64,000 nucleotides of DNA. It comes from Iodobacter arcticus. Lineage in GTDB: Bacteria > Pseudomonadota > Gammaproteobacteria > Burkholderiales > Chitinibacteraceae. Position numbers and translations under genes: made by a program. Of the stretch, positions 51,905 to 61,680 are shown one piece after another. The notes under the pieces were generated by a model. It had not been told where the DNA came from and searched no databases. It worked only from the letters and a program-made list of their open reading frames with translations. Positions within the stretch are counted from its first letter, which is position 1, and every line of letters starts with the position of its first letter. Location of the stretch: NCBI RefSeq assembly GCF_042664895.1, contig NZ_JBHTBQ010000046.1, positions 67,120 to 131,119 on the forward strand. The letters are read 5' to 3'.

Positions 51905-52021
51905 TTGTCTTCCTTGGTGAATGGAGCGCTAAAATCAAACTTCAAACAAACACATTGGTTTTAATCCCAAAATACCTCGCTCAGCGCAATTGATCATTGA
52001 TTCGCTCAATTAAATCAGCGA

Positions 52022-52957
52022 TTAATGAATAGGCTCATTGTGCAACATCGTTACGGCGGGCAATGGCGCGTTTAATACCGCTTGCCTTACGGCTTCTACT
52101 GCCGCTGTGCGCGGAAAATTACGTCGCCAAGCCAGAATCACACGCCGCGTTGGAATTGGATCTTTAAATGGGCGAATAGTCAGCAATAAATCATCCGCAC
52201 TGCTTACTGATGTAGCAGGCAATACGGTAACGCCAATGCCGCCTGCAACCATATGCCGGATCGTCGTGAGCGAGCTGCCTTGCAAGGTGCGCTGCAAACT
52301 TCCTACAGGCAAGCTTTCTCTGTTTAAATCAGGACAAGCTTGCAAGACATGATCGCGAAAGCAATTACCAGAAGACAGCAGCAGTACGTTTTCATCGGCC
52401 AGAACGGATGAATCAATTTCAGCCTCGCTCTCCCAAGGATGGCCCTTAGGCGTAGCAACGACAAAGGGCTCGTCATAAACGGCTTGCGTAGCTAGGCCTG
52501 CTTCAAAAAAAGGCTCTGCCACAATCGCCACATCGATTTCGCCTTGCTTCAGCATTTCTACCAAACGCGCAGTGTAGTTTTCTTCAAGCAAAATTTGCAT
52601 TTGCGGCGCAGCAAGGCGCAGCTGCGGAATTAAATGCGGCAATAAATAAGGGCTAATGGTGTAAATGATGCCAAGCCGCAAAGGGCCAGCCAGCGGATCT
52701 TTGCCCTGCTCGGCCAATTGTTTAATCAGTTGAACTTCTTCTAATACCCGCTGAGCTTGCTCGACTAGGCGCCCGCCAATCGGCGTCAGCGTCACATCGC
52801 TGGCTGAACGCTCAAATAAAGCCACGCCCAGCTCTTCTTCTAATTTTTTCACCGCCACCGAAAGTGTCGGCTGCGAAACAAAACAGCTGGCGGCTGCACG
52901 GCCAAAATGGCGCTCACGCGCCACGGCCACGATGTATCTTAATTCGGTCAGCGTCAT
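52022..52957 (-). CDS. oxyR: Hydrogen peroxide sensor and transcription regulator
   Basis: 311 residues, LysR family. N-terminal HTH (TLTELRYIVAVARERHFGRAAASCFVSQPTLSVAVKKLEEELG). The redox pair is present: SSGNCFRDHVLQACPD, two cysteines nine residues apart like Cys199/Cys208 of E. coli OxyR. It forms a disulfide with H2O2 and activates antioxidant genes. The start codon overlaps the dsbB stop (ATGA), implying translational coupling. Confidence 0.93.
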   Translation of the reverse strand: MTLTELRYIVAVARERHFGRAAASCFVSQPTLSVAVKKLEEELGVALFERSASDVTLTPIGGRLVEQAQRVLEEVQLIKQLAEQGKDPLAGPLRLGIIYTISPYLLPHLIPQLRLAAPQMQILLEENYTARLVEMLKQGEIDVAIVAEPFFEAGLATQAVYDEPFVVATPKGHPWESEAEIDSSVLADENVLLLSSGNCFRDHVLQACPDLNRESLPVGSLQRTLQGSSLTTIRHMVAGGIGVTVLPATSVSSADDLLLTIRPFKDPIPTRRVILAWRRNFPRTAAVEAVRQAVLNAPLPAVTMLHNEPIH

Positions 52958-53445
52958 ACTTTAGCCTGCCAAAAACGAATACCCCAAGTCGCCGCAATCA
53001 AGCCACTAAAGCCCAATAAAGCCAGCACGGGCAAAGACAAGCCGAATAAGCTCCAATCGATCACGCCGCACTCGCCATGCCCGGTCAGCACGCCTTTAAA
53101 AACCTGCAACCAAGGCTGCGTTTCCATTAAGTAATTTAGCCCCGGCCCGCAGGACGGCAGCGAGCTAGGATCAATAAAATACTGAATCGCCACATGCCTC
53201 GCGGCAACCGCGCCCCCGGCCAAACCCACAATGGTAAGGACAATCGGCCAGAAGCGGCTCATTTTAGGCATGGGGATGGCGGCAGCGCAGAAAGACAATA
53301 GACCAAACGTAATAAAACCCACACGCTGGAAAATACACAGCGGGCATGGGCTTAAAAACTGGGTTCTTTCCAGATAAATTGCAAAAGCAATCGTGCCTGC
53401 ACAGAATAAAGACAGGGCCAAATGGCCCAAACGCCAACGCAACAT
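52954..53445 (-). CDS. dsbB: Disulfide bond formation protein B
   Basis: 163 residues, four membrane helices. It re-oxidises DsbA with quinone. Redox pairs: CPLC after helix 1 (LSPCPLCIFQRVGF), and two periplasmic cysteines in LPSCGPGLNYL and HGECGVIDW. I use ATG 53445, which has GGAG 5 nt upstream; the TTG at 53463 is not needed. Its stop overlaps the oxyR start. Confidence 0.94.
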   Translation of the reverse strand: MLRWRLGHLALSLFCAGTIAFAIYLERTQFLSPCPLCIFQRVGFITFGLLSFCAAAIPMPKMSRFWPIVLTIVGLAGGAVAARHVAIQYFIDPSSLPSCGPGLNYLMETQPWLQVFKGVLTGHGECGVIDWSLFGLSLPVLALLGFSGLIAATWGIRFWQAKV

Positions 53446-53675
53446 ACTTACTCCAAAGGCCAATCAATAGATACAGACTATTCTATCAGCCAACTCGATC
53501 AAGAGGGCGCTTATGACAGCACAAGAATTGCCGATTGATACACCGCACAGGGCGCAACATTCATAGGGCTTGCTTAAGAGTCGCTATCTTGCATAAAAGT
53601 TCCGTGTCAGCAAAATTAAGAATACTTTACTGTCCGGAATCTGACAATGGATCGCCAGTGGACTGGAAAAGCGTA

Positions 53676-54845
53676 TCACTCGCTGGATTCAATAGACAAA
53701 AACGCTCTAAGCTCGCCTTCCTTTGCCATCGCATCGCGATAACCCAGCTCGATCAGCTTGCGGGAGTAACCACTACAAAATAATAAATAGCTGGCAACCA
53801 CCGAGCCCTGATGCCGGAACGCGCCCATGCCACCTAATAAAAAGCGCATTCCCCATGGAAACTCCAGCTTAAAAGCCACTGCCAGCCGCTCTAATGGTTG
53901 AGAAGGAGAAATCGCCAGCACTTTAATTGGCCGCAAGCCCAATGGCAGTTGCAGGGCGACTTCGGCAGGCACGGCAGCTAGCGTGCGATTAATGCGGGTT
54001 AAGCGCTCCAGATCAGTATCTAAGCCATCCAGAAAAATACTATTCATAAGATGCCCCATCACCTGAGCCAGTGTGGGGTAGCTGGTATGCTTTTCTCTTG
54101 CAGAAAGGTCAGCCACCTGTGGCGCAACACCAATCACCAAAATGCGCTCAGCCCCTAAGTGAATGGCGGGGCTGATGGGCGCAATTTGCCGCACCGAGCC
54201 ATCACCAAAATATTCGCGATGCAGCCTGATGGCAGGGAATAATAAAGGAATCGCCGCAGAGGCCATCAGGTGATCGACGCTGATACTCGCCTTCACCCCT
54301 ACTCTGGAAGCCCGGTGCCATACTTCCAAGTCAGCAGCCCCCTGAAAAAAAGACACCGACTGCCCAGATGTATAACCAGAAGCAGAAATCGACAAAGCAC
54401 GCAAAGCACCTGCCTCAATGCTCTGCTGGATACCTGAAAAATCCACTCTATCAATCAATAAATCACGCAATGGCGCATTATTTAAAAATGCCCGCGGGTT
54501 ATATTTGCCCAAGCCCCCCAAAAACAGCGATAGCAACCAATGCCCTGCCGTCTTTAATAAATGCCATACCGAGGTGTGATAAATATGATCGGGGCTAAGC
54601 CCCTGCCAAAGCCTTGCCAGCTCAAACACCGAACGGCGAAAATGAGCGGCTCCGGCCGCTAATGCCACAGCATTAATGCCGCCCGCCGATGTACCACAAA
54701 TAATAGGAAACGGATTGGCAGCCCCTTTGGGCAGCAACTTGGCAATCGCCAGCAAAACACCGACTTGATACGCCGCCCTTGCGCCGCCGCCTGATAAAAT
54801 CAAGGCGGTATCAGCGGCATGCGCCTGCATTCGTTTAATCCCCAT
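53676..54845 (-). CDS. Patatin-like phospholipase
   Basis: 389 residues. Patatin motifs: oxyanion hole ALILSGGGARAAYQVGVL, nucleophile GTSAGG with Ser53, and dyad aspartate in YFGDGSVRQ. It likely hydrolyses lipid acyl esters. No signal peptide, so cytoplasmic or membrane-associated; a few hydrophobic stretches near residue 105. It ends close to a gene-poor interval before dsbB. Confidence 0.9.
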   Translation of the reverse strand: MGIKRMQAHAADTALILSGGGARAAYQVGVLLAIAKLLPKGAANPFPIICGTSAGGINAVALAAGAAHFRRSVFELARLWQGLSPDHIYHTSVWHLLKTAGHWLLSLFLGGLGKYNPRAFLNNAPLRDLLIDRVDFSGIQQSIEAGALRALSISASGYTSGQSVSFFQGAADLEVWHRASRVGVKASISVDHLMASAAIPLLFPAIRLHREYFGDGSVRQIAPISPAIHLGAERILVIGVAPQVADLSAREKHTSYPTLAQVMGHLMNSIFLDGLDTDLERLTRINRTLAAVPAEVALQLPLGLRPIKVLAISPSQPLERLAVAFKLEFPWGMRFLLGGMGAFRHQGSVVASYLLFCSGYSRKLIELGYRDAMAKEGELRAFLSIESSE

Positions 54846-55065
54846 CCTGCGCCTCTTTATGCTTTCGTTTTAAATAAGCGAAACAGGCTGTCTCCTACTA
54901 TTTACGCTAGCCCTTACTGGGCATCGCGGCAAGGCGAGCTCATAAATAAGACCTAGGCCAAGCAACTACTTTTCACAGCGCTTACAAAAAACCATCATAA
55001 CGCCCCTACCTTCCTCTTTTTAAAGCCGTAAAATTGCAGATTATTAAAAACTGTACTAACGGGGG

Positions 55066-55095
55066 TTGGTCTTATTACGCGCAGTTCGGTATAAT
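55066..55095 (+). promoter_or_regulatory. Sigma-70-type promoter of guaB
   Basis: -35 TTGGTC (55066-55071), 18-nt spacer, -10 TATAAT (55090-55095), 29 bp before the guaB ATG, with AAGGA at 55111-55115. Confidence 0.75.
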
Positions 55096-55124
55096 GCCGT
55101 TTTGGCGACTAAGGATTCTGTACC

Positions 55125-56594
55125 ATGCGCGTGATTCAGAAGGCCCTCACCTTTGACGATGTACTTCTCGTCCCGGCCCATTCCAATATCCTCCCGCGTG
55201 ATGTCGATTTATCGACCCAATTCACCCGTAACATTCGCCTGAATCTGCCGCTGGTTTCTGCAGCGATGGATACAGTGACCGAGGCTCGCCTCGCCATTGC
55301 TATTGCCCAAGAAGGCGGCATGGGGATTATTCATAAGAATATGACCCCTGTGATGCAAGCGAAAGAAGTATCCAAAGTAAAACGTTACGAATCAGGCATT
55401 GTTAAGGATCCAATTACCGTATCCCCGGAAATGCTCGTTCGCGACGTTCACGAACTCACCCGCCAGCACAAAATATCCGGCTTGCCTGTGATTGATAAAT
55501 CCGGCCAATTGGTCGGCATCGTCACCAACCGCGATTTGCGTTTTGAAACACGCCTCGACGTGGCAGTCAGCAGCATCATGACGCCTAAAGAGCGTTTGAT
55601 TACGGTTAACGAAGGCGATTCAATTGAATCCGCCCGCGTACTGATGCACGAGCACCGCCTAGAGCGCGTGCTGGTGATCGACGAAAACTTCAAGCTTAAA
55701 GGCTTGATTACCGTTAAAGACTTGATCAAAACCTCCGAGCACCCATTCGCAGCCAAAGACGATCAAGGTCGCCTGCGTTGCGGCGCAGCAGTTGGCGTAG
55801 GCGCGGGCACCGAAGAGCGGGTAAAACTACTTTCCGAAGCCGGTGTGGATGTGATCGTGGTGGACACTGCCCACGGCCACAGCCAGGGCGTGATTGATCG
55901 CGTGCGTTGGGTTAAACAAAACTACCCGCATATCCAGGTAATTGGCGGCAATATCGCCACCGCTGCTGCCGCTTTAGCTCTGGCTGAAGCCGGTGCTGAT
56001 GCGGTTAAAGTGGGGATTGGCCCAGGCTCGATCTGCACCACACGTATCGTGGCTGGCGTGGGTGTGCCGCAAATTACTGCGGTAGCTAATGTAGCTGAAG
56101 CGTTGGCTGGCACAGGTATTCCATTGATTGCTGACGGTGGTATTCGCTATTCTGGCGACATCTCTAAAGCCATCGCAGCGGGTGCAAGCTCGGTGATGCT
56201 GGGCGGCTTATTTGGCGGCACGGACGAAGCGCCGGGTGAAGTTGAGCTATACCAAGGCCGCACTTACAAGAGCTACCGCGGTATGGGCTCTTTAGGCGCA
56301 ATGGCCGGTAGCAATGGCTCGTCTGATCGCTACTTCCAAGACAATGTGAACAACGCCGACAAGCTAGTTCCAGAAGGCATTGAAGGCCGCGTTGCTTACA
56401 AAGGCCCGATTACCGCCATCATCCATCAATTGATGGGTGGCCTGCGTTCTTCTATGGGCTATTTGGGCTGCAAAAACATCACAGAAATCCACGAAAAAGC
56501 CGAATTTGTGCAAATCACCGCCGCAGGTATTCGTGAATCGCATGTGCATGATGTGCAAATCACTAAAGAAGCACCAAACTACCATACCGATTAA
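55125..56594 (+). CDS. guaB: IMP dehydrogenase
   Basis: 489 residues. It oxidises IMP to XMP, the first step to GMP. TIM barrel with two inserted CBS domains (about 95-205), catalytic cysteine in GIGPGSICTTRIVAG, flap region with YQGRTYKSYRGMGS and EGRVAYKGP. Normal length. Own promoter and a strong terminator; guaA is not adjacent. Confidence 0.97.
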   Translation: MRVIQKALTFDDVLLVPAHSNILPRDVDLSTQFTRNIRLNLPLVSAAMDTVTEARLAIAIAQEGGMGIIHKNMTPVMQAKEVSKVKRYESGIVKDPITVSPEMLVRDVHELTRQHKISGLPVIDKSGQLVGIVTNRDLRFETRLDVAVSSIMTPKERLITVNEGDSIESARVLMHEHRLERVLVIDENFKLKGLITVKDLIKTSEHPFAAKDDQGRLRCGAAVGVGAGTEERVKLLSEAGVDVIVVDTAHGHSQGVIDRVRWVKQNYPHIQVIGGNIATAAAALALAEAGADAVKVGIGPGSICTTRIVAGVGVPQITAVANVAEALAGTGIPLIADGGIRYSGDISKAIAAGASSVMLGGLFGGTDEAPGEVELYQGRTYKSYRGMGSLGAMAGSNGSSDRYFQDNVNNADKLVPEGIEGRVAYKGPITAIIHQLMGGLRSSMGYLGCKNITEIHEKAEFVQITAAGIRESHVHDVQITKEAPNYHTD

Positions 56595-56614
56595 TCACTG
56601 ATTACTCGCGATGC

Positions 56615-56646
56615 AAAAAGGCCGGAAGAAATTCCGGCCTTTTTTT
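56615..56646 (+). terminator. Rho-independent terminator of guaB
   Basis: AGGCCGGAA (56619-56627), loop GAAA, TTCCGGCCT (56632-56640), then T-run. A perfect 9-bp stem with a tetraloop. Confidence 0.95.
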
Positions 56647-57004
56647 ATTTACACCACAAACGCAACATTAAATACGCGATGTCTTTTTGTATATTTCAAC
56701 TGGCAAACGACGACTGCCAAAAGTTTGAGGACTCTCGACAAAGATACTTTTGAATGCCCGCTTGCAGCACAAATCATCTGCTTCTTAACTTGTTTTTCAG
56801 CCGCGTAGTAACCGGGCTCGGCTCACTTTTACGTTGATAAGCATCATTTTCCTTGATAGGCGAATAATGCACCTATCAAGGTGGCTACTGGAATTAGACC
56901 ACTACACTCTGACAAAAAAGGCAGATCAGCTCTGCCAATAAAAACAACGTCACAATATCATTAGCCAAAACAAACAGCCTCTATATTTATTTCGACTGTT
57001 TTAA
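56647..57004. other. Intergenic region with two hairpins between convergent genes
   Basis: No gene seen. CCTTGATAGG (56851-56860) and CCTATCAAGG (56872-56881) form a perfect 10-bp stem of unknown role. GGCAGA (56920-56925) and TCTGCC (56931-56936), with an A-run at 56914-56919, form on the minus strand a terminator for dadA. Confidence 0.65.
56914..56936 (-). terminator. Rho-independent terminator of dadA
   Basis: On the minus strand GGCAGAGCTGATCTGCC followed by six T. It lies about 70 bp beyond the dadA stop. Confidence 0.8.
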
Positions 57005-58252
57005 TTACTGAAAACAAAAATCAACCTCAGGCGTTTTACCAGAAATTAAATCGGCAATCGCCAATGCTGAGCCACAGCATTCAGTCCAGCCTAAAGTGCC
57101 ATGCCCCGTATTCAGCCAGAGGCTTGGGTAGCGGGTACGGCCAATATAAGGCAGATTGCCTGGCGTTGCTGGGCGCAAGCCTGTCCAGAACTCAGCAGAT
57201 GCATAATCGCCACCGTTGGGAAAAATATCCCTTACACGATCAATAATCGCCTTACAACGCACGGCATTTAAATCCAGATTATAGCCATCAAACTCTGCTG
57301 TCCCTGCCACGCGCAGATGATCCCCCAATCTAGAGAAAACCAGTTTATGCCCATCATCGGTCAGGCTTACAGTCGGTGCACAATGCTCAGCGCGCACTGG
57401 AATCGTGGCGGAATACCCCTTAGCAGGGTAAATATCCAAGTTAATCCCTAATGGGCGTAAATGCAGCGGACTGTAGCTACCTAAGCTCACCACAAAAGCA
57501 TCTGCGCTAAGCGACTCTGCGCCATGATCCCCTACCACTCGCACGGCCTGCACATCACCTCCCGCACAATCAAAGCCCGCTATTTCACAATCGTAGCGAA
57601 ACTTCACCCCAGCCTGCTCGCACAGGAGCGCTAATTCATTGGTAAACAAGCGTGCATCGCCCGATTCATCACTCGGCGTATACGTGCCACCGACAATCGG
57701 GCGCATCGAATCACGCAAAGCAGGCTCAATCAATAAACACTCTGCTGTCGATTTAACTTGCCGATCTAGGCCCAACTCGCCCATTAACTTGGCGGCAGGG
57801 ATGGCTGATTCAAACTCGGCTTGCTCGGTGTAGTAATGCAAAATCCCTTCGGTGCGCTGATGATATTCAATACCGGTGGCCGCACGTAAAGCTTGCAAAG
57901 TATCTCTGCTATATAAGCCCAAGCGCACCAGATTTTGCAGGTTATAGCGCGCCTTCTCTCGTGTGCACTGTTGTAAAAAGCGCAAACCCCAGCGCCATTG
58001 ATTCCAATCAAGTTTAAAGCGAAATAGCAGCGGCGCGTCTTCCTCACCCAACCATTGCAACGCTTTCCAAGGCGCTTTGGGGTTGGCCCACGGCTCGGCA
58101 TGGCAAACGGATATTTGCCCGCCATTGGCATAGCTGGTTTCTCTTGCCGCTTCAGGCGCACGCTCAATCACCGTCACTTCGTGCCCTGCCTGGCTTAGAA
58201 ACCAGGCCGAGGTAATACCAATAACACCTGCCCCCAACACAATCACCTTCAT
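57005..58252 (-). CDS. dadA: D-amino acid dehydrogenase, FAD subunit
   Basis: 415 residues, membrane-associated flavoprotein that oxidises D-amino acids (notably D-alanine) to keto acids. FAD loop VIVLGAGVIGITSAWFLSQAGHEVTVIER, SYANGGQISVCHAEPWANP, and the end TGLRPATPGNLPYIGRTRYPSLWLNTGHGTLGW (given in parts: GLRPATPGNLPYIG, NTGHGTLGWTECCG). Length is close to that of E. coli DadA (432). No dadX or regulator adjacent. Confidence 0.93.
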   Translation of the reverse strand: MKVIVLGAGVIGITSAWFLSQAGHEVTVIERAPEAARETSYANGGQISVCHAEPWANPKAPWKALQWLGEEDAPLLFRFKLDWNQWRWGLRFLQQCTREKARYNLQNLVRLGLYSRDTLQALRAATGIEYHQRTEGILHYYTEQAEFESAIPAAKLMGELGLDRQVKSTAECLLIEPALRDSMRPIVGGTYTPSDESGDARLFTNELALLCEQAGVKFRYDCEIAGFDCAGGDVQAVRVVGDHGAESLSADAFVVSLGSYSPLHLRPLGINLDIYPAKGYSATIPVRAEHCAPTVSLTDDGHKLVFSRLGDHLRVAGTAEFDGYNLDLNAVRCKAIIDRVRDIFPNGGDYASAEFWTGLRPATPGNLPYIGRTRYPSLWLNTGHGTLGWTECCGSALAIADLISGKTPEVDFCFQ

Positions 58253-58579
58253 GGTTTTCCCTTATAAATCAATTCTAAATCTGACACGCTTACCTGCTAA
58301 AAACAATTTCATACACAACAGAAAAATAGAATGAATACGGCCCATCTCAATATTCAAGCCACAACACCACGATGCGGCATTCAATCACGAATCAAACCGA
58401 TTGATTTATGCCAGGCAACAAGACATCGCTGAATTGTTTTTACAAAAACATTAACAAAAGCGATTCATAATACTTGATTAAGAATCATGAAATGATGATA
58501 CGTTTTACTAGAAAGCCACGACTTGATCTAAACTAACATCTGAAACTCTCAACCTACCCAAGCCAAGCCCCGCCACGCT
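58253..58579. other. 327-bp divergent intergenic region (dadA / histidine kinase)
   Basis: AT-rich; holds the promoters of both genes. I see no gene, repeat or recognisable operator. Confidence 0.5.
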
Positions 58580-60436
58580 ATGAATCTGTCGCTTCGAACC
58601 GCTATTATTTTTGCCACCCTTTTAGGCTTATTACTGCCCTCTGGCGTAAATGGCTATATCAGCCTGACTCGCCAGCTGGATAATGCCCAGCGACAAATCA
58701 ATCTGGATCACCAGCGCATTGCAGATATTCTGGTATTAGGCATGCAGGAGCCACTCTGGAATCTCTCGCCTGATGCAGGCAAACCGCTACTAGAATCAGT
58801 GATCAGCGACGAGCGCATTGTGCGCATTACGGTTAATGACTCTACGCTGGGCCTGTTTATTGAAGCCAATAAGCCAGAGCGCCGTCGAGGCCATTTACAC
58901 TCTCTCACCCGTGTAGTGAGTAAGCAAGGCAGCAATATCGGCACCATCACCATTGAGTTAGACGATGGCAATGCCACCACCCGCATTCGCAGCGAACAGC
59001 GCCTCTATCTGGCCGCCGTACTCTTACAAATCGTACTCAGCCTTGGGCTGATTCTATTACTGCTTGAATCACGCATTATCCGCCCGCTGGCCGAACTATC
59101 CCGCCAAGCCATTCAGCTTGCTCGCCGGGAGCTGGACGAAGCCTTTATCTGGCGGCGCAGCGATGAAATCGGCACCTTGGGGCAAAACTTAGAAACCACC
59201 CGTAAATCGCTTAGCGATTTAATCCTCACGCTTGAGCAAAAAAACCTGCAACTGGAAACCGACATCCTTGGCCGCAGGCAAATTGAGCTGGCCCTGCGCG
59301 CAAGCCAAGATCGCTACCGCAGGCTGGTTGAATCGACACATATTATCCCCTGGGATGCCAACCCGGACGAATGGCGGCTCACCTATGTTGGCCCGCAAGC
59401 CGAAGCCCTACTTGGCTACCCACTGGCTCAGTGGTATCAGGAAGGCTTTCTTTCCAGCTACCTGCATCCAGACGACAGACACCACGCTTACCGCCTCTTT
59501 AGCGAAACCAGCAAGACCGGTATTTCTGAATTTGAATGCCGCTTTTTAAGCAGCAACGGCGAAGAAAAATGGGTACTACTCACCGCCTCAGCCCAGTGCG
59601 ACGCGGATAATAAACGCACTTTGCAAGGCTTTATTATTGATATCAGCGAGCGCAAGCAAGCCGAGCTGGATATGGAACGCTACCGCAATCACCTCGAAGA
59701 AGTGGTTGAAGCACGCACCCGAGCGCTGGCCTCGGCCAATCACGAGCTAGAAGCGTTTTCTTATTCGGTATCGCATGATCTGCGCATCCCGCTACGCACC
59801 ATCGAAGGCTTTAGTCAGGTGCTGCTGGAAGACTATATCGGCTCGCTGGATATCAATGCCCGCAACTATTTGGCGCGCATCCGCAGTACCACCCACAACA
59901 TGACCAGCTTGATTGACGATTTACTTAATCTATCCAAGCTCACCCGTATTGAAGTGCGCTGCCAGACCATTAATCTAAGCGCTTTAAGCGAAGAAATAGT
60001 CGATGAATTCCGCAGCCTGCAGCCACAGCGGCAAATTGATATTCATATCGAGGACAACTTAAAAGCCAACGCCGACCCTAAGTTAATACTGATTGCGCTC
60101 AGACATCTACTCGATAATGCATGGAAATTTACCGAGCAAACCCAAGATGCAAAAATCGCCATTGGTGCAAATGAAATCAATGGGCAAACTGTTTTCTTCA
60201 TTCAGGACAACGGAATCGGCTTTGATATGGCCCATGCCAATAAAATATTTTCGCCTTTCCAGCGCCTGCATTCACATGCCGAGCTCACCGGCAATGGCAT
60301 AGGCCTTGCCATTGTGCAGCGAATTATCCACCGCCATGATGGGCGCATCTGGGCTAAATCTCAGGCAGGCAGCCACACGGTTTTCTACTTTACTCTGCCC
60401 AATAAGCCCCACGCAGAGCACCGCTTGCCACTCTGA
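58580..60436 (+). CDS. Orphan sensor histidine kinase (HAMP-PAS-HisKA-HATPase)
   Basis: 618 residues. Membrane helices at about 7-28 and 142-163 enclose a 110-residue periplasmic sensor domain; HAMP about 163-216; coiled coil to 240; PAS about 240-360 (LHPDDR, GFIIDISERKQAE); HisKA with the phosphorylated His399 in FSYSVSHDLRIPLRTIEGF; HATPase with DNAWKFTEQ, DNGIGFDMA and GNGIGLAIVQRI. The H-box and C-terminal part are of the phytochrome-like HisKA type. No response regulator gene is adjacent, so its partner is elsewhere. The signal sensed is unknown. Confidence 0.92.
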   Translation: MNLSLRTAIIFATLLGLLLPSGVNGYISLTRQLDNAQRQINLDHQRIADILVLGMQEPLWNLSPDAGKPLLESVISDERIVRITVNDSTLGLFIEANKPERRRGHLHSLTRVVSKQGSNIGTITIELDDGNATTRIRSEQRLYLAAVLLQIVLSLGLILLLLESRIIRPLAELSRQAIQLARRELDEAFIWRRSDEIGTLGQNLETTRKSLSDLILTLEQKNLQLETDILGRRQIELALRASQDRYRRLVESTHIIPWDANPDEWRLTYVGPQAEALLGYPLAQWYQEGFLSSYLHPDDRHHAYRLFSETSKTGISEFECRFLSSNGEEKWVLLTASAQCDADNKRTLQGFIIDISERKQAELDMERYRNHLEEVVEARTRALASANHELEAFSYSVSHDLRIPLRTIEGFSQVLLEDYIGSLDINARNYLARIRSTTHNMTSLIDDLLNLSKLTRIEVRCQTINLSALSEEIVDEFRSLQPQRQIDIHIEDNLKANADPKLILIALRHLLDNAWKFTEQTQDAKIAIGANEINGQTVFFIQDNGIGFDMAHANKIFSPFQRLHSHAELTGNGIGLAIVQRIIHRHDGRIWAKSQAGSHTVFYFTLPNKPHAEHRLPL

Positions 60437-60482
60437 GTAAAGTGGCAAGATCCACAAAATCAGTAAAACACTTTTCATTTAC

Positions 60483-60501
60483 AGAACGATTGTTCTATAA
60501 T
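60483..60501 (+). promoter_or_regulatory. recA promoter with AGAAC-N4-GTTCT inverted repeat
   Basis: AGAAC (60483-60487), GATT, GTTCT (60492-60496), directly overlapping a -10 box TATAAT (60496-60501), 37 bp before the recA ATG. It is well placed for a repressor. The GAAC-N4-GTTC core is like the Gram-positive LexA (DinR) site; the CTGT-N8-ACAG site usual in beta/gamma-proteobacteria is absent. Confidence 0.6.
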
Positions 60502-60537
60502 CACCTATCTTATTTAAACAGCGCTCGGGACACACAC

Positions 60538-61599
60538 ATGGACGACAACAAGAGCAAGGCACTCGCCGCGGCACTCGCGCAAATCGAACGTCAGTTCGGC
60601 AAAGGCGCCATCATGAAAATGGGCGAGCACCAAATGCAAAATGATTTGCAAGTGGTCTCCACTGGATCATTAGGCTTGGATCTTGGCCTTGGCGTTGGCG
60701 GCTTGCCTCGTGGCCGTGTAGTAGAAATCTTTGGGCCAGAAGCTTCCGGTAAAACCACCCTCTGCTTACACGTTGTTGCACAGGTACAAAAACTAGGTGG
60801 CGTGGCCGCTTATATCGATGCAGAAAACGCTCTTGACCCTATCTACGCCAGCAAACTGGGCGTCAACGTATCTGAAATGCTGATCTCTCAGCCCGATACC
60901 GGTGAGCAAGGCTTAGAAATCGCCGACATGCTGGTTCGCTCTGGTGGCGTAGATATTATCGTGGTTGACTCGGTTGCAGCCCTTACGCCAAAAGCCGAAA
61001 TCGAAGGCGAAATGGGCGATGTACACGTGGGTCTGCAAGCACGTCTAATGAGCCAAGCCCTACGTAAACTCACTGGTAACATCAAACGCACCAATACACT
61101 GGTCATCTTTATTAACCAGCTGCGCATGAAAATCGGCAATATGATGCCGGGCCAAAGCCCTGAAACCACCACCGGTGGTAATGCGCTGAAGTTCTATGCC
61201 TCAGTACGCCTTGATATCCGCCGCATTGGCGCAGTCAAGAAAGGCGATGAAATCATTGGCAACCAAACCAAAGTAAAAATCGCCAAAAATAAAGTCGCCC
61301 CGCCGTTCCGCATTGTGACTTTTGATATTCTTTACGGCGAAGGCATTAGCCATGAAGGCGAGATCATCGAATACGGCGTTACACATAAAATCGTTGAGAA
61401 AGCCGGTGCATGGTATAGCTACAACGGCAATAAAATTGGCCAAGGCATGGAAAACTCCCGCCAATACCTTAAAGATAATCCTGAAGTGGCCGCAGAAATT
61501 GAGCAAAAAATTCGCGCAAAATTAGGCGCGGGTGGCTTATTGCCAATCGATCCTGCTGCTTTACTTGAAGATGGCAAAGAAGAAGAGTTAGAAGCTTAA
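60538..61599 (+). CDS. recA: RecA recombinase
   Basis: 353 residues from the ATG at 60538; an open frame to 60442 would run through the promoter. It forms filaments on ssDNA for strand exchange and SOS induction. Walker A GPEASGKTTL, Walker B VDIIVVDSVAALTPKAEIEGE, loop 2 region NQLRMKIGNMMPGQSPETTTGGNALKFYAS. Normal length and acidic tail. Followed by recX. Confidence 0.98.
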   Translation: MDDNKSKALAAALAQIERQFGKGAIMKMGEHQMQNDLQVVSTGSLGLDLGLGVGGLPRGRVVEIFGPEASGKTTLCLHVVAQVQKLGGVAAYIDAENALDPIYASKLGVNVSEMLISQPDTGEQGLEIADMLVRSGGVDIIVVDSVAALTPKAEIEGEMGDVHVGLQARLMSQALRKLTGNIKRTNTLVIFINQLRMKIGNMMPGQSPETTTGGNALKFYASVRLDIRRIGAVKKGDEIIGNQTKVKIAKNKVAPPFRIVTFDILYGEGISHEGEIIEYGVTHKIVEKAGAWYSYNGNKIGQGMENSRQYLKDNPEVAAEIEQKIRAKLGAGGLLPIDPAALLEDGKEEELEA

Positions 61600-61607
61600 A
61601 TAGCACG

Positions 61608-61638
61608 AGCCAGTCCCTCCTCCCCAGAGGGGCTGGCT
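61608..61638 (+). terminator. Hairpin between recA and recX
   Basis: AGCCAGTCCCTC (61608-61619) and GAGGGGCTGGCT (61627-61638) form a 12-bp stem with one G-T pair and a 7-nt loop. No T-run, so partial termination or mRNA protection, as known between recA and recX in other bacteria. Confidence 0.7.
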
Positions 61639-61680
61639 ATCGACCCCACCACAGGGGCCGATGCAATGAACGAGTAAGAA

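Noticed and set aside
53514..53567. 17-codon ORF between dsbB and the patatin gene
   Set aside because: It has a possible ribosome site but is too short and has no recognisable sequence.
60442..60537. 32-codon N-terminal extension of recA
   Set aside because: It covers the promoter, and RecA proteins start at the position corresponding to ATG 60538.
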